A stretch of 7,108 nucleotides of DNA from NCBI GenBank assembly GCA_020048935.1, contig JAIFLS010000156.1:1-7108 (forward strand), read 5' to 3'. Within the stretch, counting starts at the first letter, position 1. Each line of letters begins with the position of its first letter. Position numbers and translations under genes: made by a program. The stretch comes from a bacterium. Its GTDB lineage: Bacteria > Verrucomicrobiota > Kiritimatiellia > UBA8416. Below, piece by piece: positions 5,538 through 7,108 of this stretch. The notes beneath the pieces are model-generated. The model was not told the DNA's origin and made no database searches. It saw only the letters and a list, made by a program, of their open reading frames with translations.

Positions 5538-7108
5538 TCACTCCGCGATTATTTTTTGCAGTTTGATCCATTTGTCGTTGCCGCCCTGCGTGCAGGGTTT
5601 TAGCGCAAGACGGGTAATGACGCCCTGCCATGCCTCTGTACCCTTCAGGGAGATCTTGTAATCACGCATAACGCCGTCCGATGTGACTGGTATGCTGATG
5701 CTGTCGCCGGCAACAAAATCCCCGGAGCCATGTTTTGTCCAGATAAGTTGAGCCGTGGTCTCGCTGGTTTTGAAGGCTGCCCGCAATGTGATTGTTTTCA
5801 CCGAATTGGCATCCATACAGAACCACGGACTGATCAGCATCGGATTGTCCTTGTTCAGTTGGATATTCAGTTCGTTCTGGATCGGGAACCCGGAATCCGA
5901 GGCATTCTGGTAATGCCAGTGCTGGCGGTCGTTGTTGAACTTGAAGTTTAGCCCCTTCTGCACGGCGCGATGCGTGGAGACATAGTCGCGGATCGTTTCA
6001 ACTGAGCCGACTATAAGCCTGTACTCGAATCGGTAGTCGATATTGCAATCCAGGATTTCAGTATGCAGTGGAGCAAGATAGCCTGTGGAACTGTCCTTGG
6101 AACCGCCTTGGCCGGTCCTCCCCACGAATCCGCCGATGTATTGCTGCAGCCCCGGAGTCCAAACGCCAAAGCCCTGGTCGTTCTTGTCGACAAGAGCGGC
6201 CCACTCTTCGGTTGCCTGGAAGCCGTTCCACGGGAAAGGAGGACGCTCCGGCTTGCGCGGGACTTCGATGAGAGAGCTGCCTGTATAGGGCTTGTCGCCG
6301 GTGTAGGTCATGATGCGGTACCACGGCCCATTGCTGTAGAGAGCCGGCAATTCCTGGTGCCTCCCGCCGTACTGGGTCTTGTCGTCGCGGGCATTGGCAA
6401 GGCGGCTCTTGACGTAGACAACATTCCCCTCCAAACGGTACAAGCACTCGAAGATGCATTCGCCCGGCTCGTTGTTGAGTGGCCATTGCATGGGACGGCA
6501 CTTGATGTAGATCGTATTGCCGTCATTCTTGTGCTCGAGCACCGTTGACGAATTTCGGTAGCAATCGCCCGATTGGATCGGATTCCATCCCAACTGCTTC
6601 CAGTTGGCATTTGGTTTCTTGCCATTCGGTTCAAACGGATTGGGCCCGCTGTAGAAGGACATCTGGATCTGCCGCCCCCAGTCATGGCTGTTTATCATGT
6701 TGGGGCCGTCTTTGGTAGAGAGGTGCGTGATCGATCCGCCAATCGAAAGATCCGCTCCCACTCGAATCTGATCATTTTCCAGATAGCTCATCGTGTCCTT
6801 TGCAGTAGTATTAGGCCGCTGTTCCTTTGCTTTTGTACCCATCTGTTTTTCCGCGAGCTCTGCCGCTATCCTTTCCTGATCACCGCCCTGGCTAAGCCGG
6901 ATGTTCCGGATCTGGAGCGTCCGTCCTGCCGCGTTACCAAAATCGAGCCTGAACTGTTTGTAGCCACCCCTCCAAGACCCCGGAATCTGGCATGCCCTGA
7001 TGTTGATCGAGTAGTTGGTCCAGCCATCACTCGAAGGAACTTGAGGACCTACTGCCGATTGCTCCGCGCAAATCGGGGGACCATAGAAAAGTTGTACGGG
7101 CTCCAGTC
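5538..7108 (-). CDS. Large beta-rich carbohydrate-active-like protein, 5' end outside the window
   Basis: The frame is open from 7106 to the TGA at 5538, giving 522 visible residues. The ATG at 6842 is internal, since coding sequence with clear domain character continues upstream of it to the edge. The order is: an N-terminal beta-sandwich module (visible part 7106-6891) with N-Y-S-I-N-I and W-R-G-G-Y; a charged linker (about 6890-6790); a central domain of about 280 residues from Y-L-E-N-D-Q-I-R-V-G-A-D through G-G-S-I-T-H-L-S, H-D-W-G-R-Q-I-Q-M-S-F-Y-S-G and P-G-E-C-I-F-E-C; then a C-terminal module like the first (5753-5541). The central domain resembles the beta-supersandwich of mutarotases and some polysaccharide-acting enzymes, but I cannot name a catalytic residue. 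Its place ahead of a sulfatase and a GH-A enzyme suggests binding or processing of the same glycan. The export signal, if any, lies beyond the window. Confidence 0.82.
   Translation of the reverse strand, partial: LEPVQLFYGPPICAEQSAVGPQVPSSDGWTNYSINIRACQIPGSWRGGYKQFRLDFGNAAGRTLQIRNIRLSQGGDQERIAAELAEKQMGTKAKEQRPNTTAKDTMSYLENDQIRVGADLSIGGSITHLSTKDGPNMINSHDWGRQIQMSFYSGPNPFEPNGKKPNANWKQLGWNPIQSGDCYRNSSTVLEHKNDGNTIYIKCRPMQWPLNNEPGECIFECLYRLEGNVVYVKSRLANARDDKTQYGGRHQELPALYSNGPWYRIMTYTGDKPYTGSSLIEVPRKPERPPFPWNGFQATEEWAALVDKNDQGFGVWTPGLQQYIGGFVGRTGQGGSKDSSTGYLAPLHTEILDCNIDYRFEYRLIVGSVETIRDYVSTHRAVQKGLNFKFNNDRQHWHYQNASDSGFPIQNELNIQLNKDNPMLISPWFCMDANSVKTITLRAAFKTSETTAQLIWTKHGSGDFVAGDSISIPVTSDGVMRDYKISLKGTEAWQGVITRLALKPCTQGGNDKWIKLQKIIAE
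5541..5753 (-). repeat. C-terminal copy of the W-x-G beta-sandwich module in the right-edge protein
   Basis: At the protein level it shows A-Q-L-I-W-T, then F-V-A-G-D-S, V-T-S-D-G, D-Y-K-I-S-L and W-Q-G-V-I-T-R-L, ending with L-Q-K-I. These elements fall in the same order and with similar spacing as in the N-terminal module. The pattern is that of a non-catalytic jelly-roll accessory domain; carbohydrate binding is an inference. Confidence 0.55.
6891..7106 (-). repeat. N-terminal copy of the W-x-G beta-sandwich module in the right-edge protein
   Basis: At the protein level it shows V-Q-L-F-Y-G, then I-C-A-E-Q-S, V-P-S-S-D-G, N-Y-S-I-N-I and W-R-G-G-Y-K-Q-F, ending with L-Q-I-R-N-I. It matches the C-terminal module element by element. 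The domain probably begins before the window edge, so only its last two thirds can be seen. Confidence 0.5.

Overview
The window looks like part of a polysaccharide-degradation locus from an environmental bacterium. The closest fit is the PVC group (Planctomycetota, Verrucomicrobiota, Lentisphaerota or Kiritimatiellota). That placement is inferred from the gene content: a Tat-exported type I sulfatase, large exported glycosidase-like proteins, a Gfo/Idh/MocA oxidoreductase, and a beta-sandwich module with a W-x-G core. No phylogenetic marker is present, so it is tentative.

All supported genes lie on the minus strand and are transcribed from right to left. From the right edge: (1) a large beta-rich protein with no stop codon up to the edge, so its N-terminus lies outside the window (5538-7108); (2) a 252-residue Cys-containing protein of unknown function (4752-5510); (3) a formylglycine-dependent sulfatase whose start overlaps the previous stop by ATGA and whose frame is broken by an apparent one-base deletion in a G run near 4265-4269 (4755 to 3302); (4) a 961-residue secreted protein with a probable beta-propeller-like front half and a GH42-like clan GH-A barrel (354-3239); (5) after a 223-base intergenic region with a good sigma70-type promoter and an unusual set of alternating complementary hexamers, the first 43 codons of a Gfo/Idh/MocA oxidoreductase starting at GTG (1-130).

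Genes 1 to 4 are tightly packed (27-base gap, 4-base overlap, 62-base gap) and probably form one transcription unit. A plausible joint role is breakdown of a sulfated, probably galactose-like, glycan: sulfate removal by the sulfatase, glycosidic cleavage by the GH-A enzyme, binding or processing by the right-edge protein, and sugar oxidation by the dehydrogenase, which seems to have its own promoter. The substrate is not readable from the sequence. No tRNA, rRNA, CRISPR array, insertion sequence or phage gene was seen.
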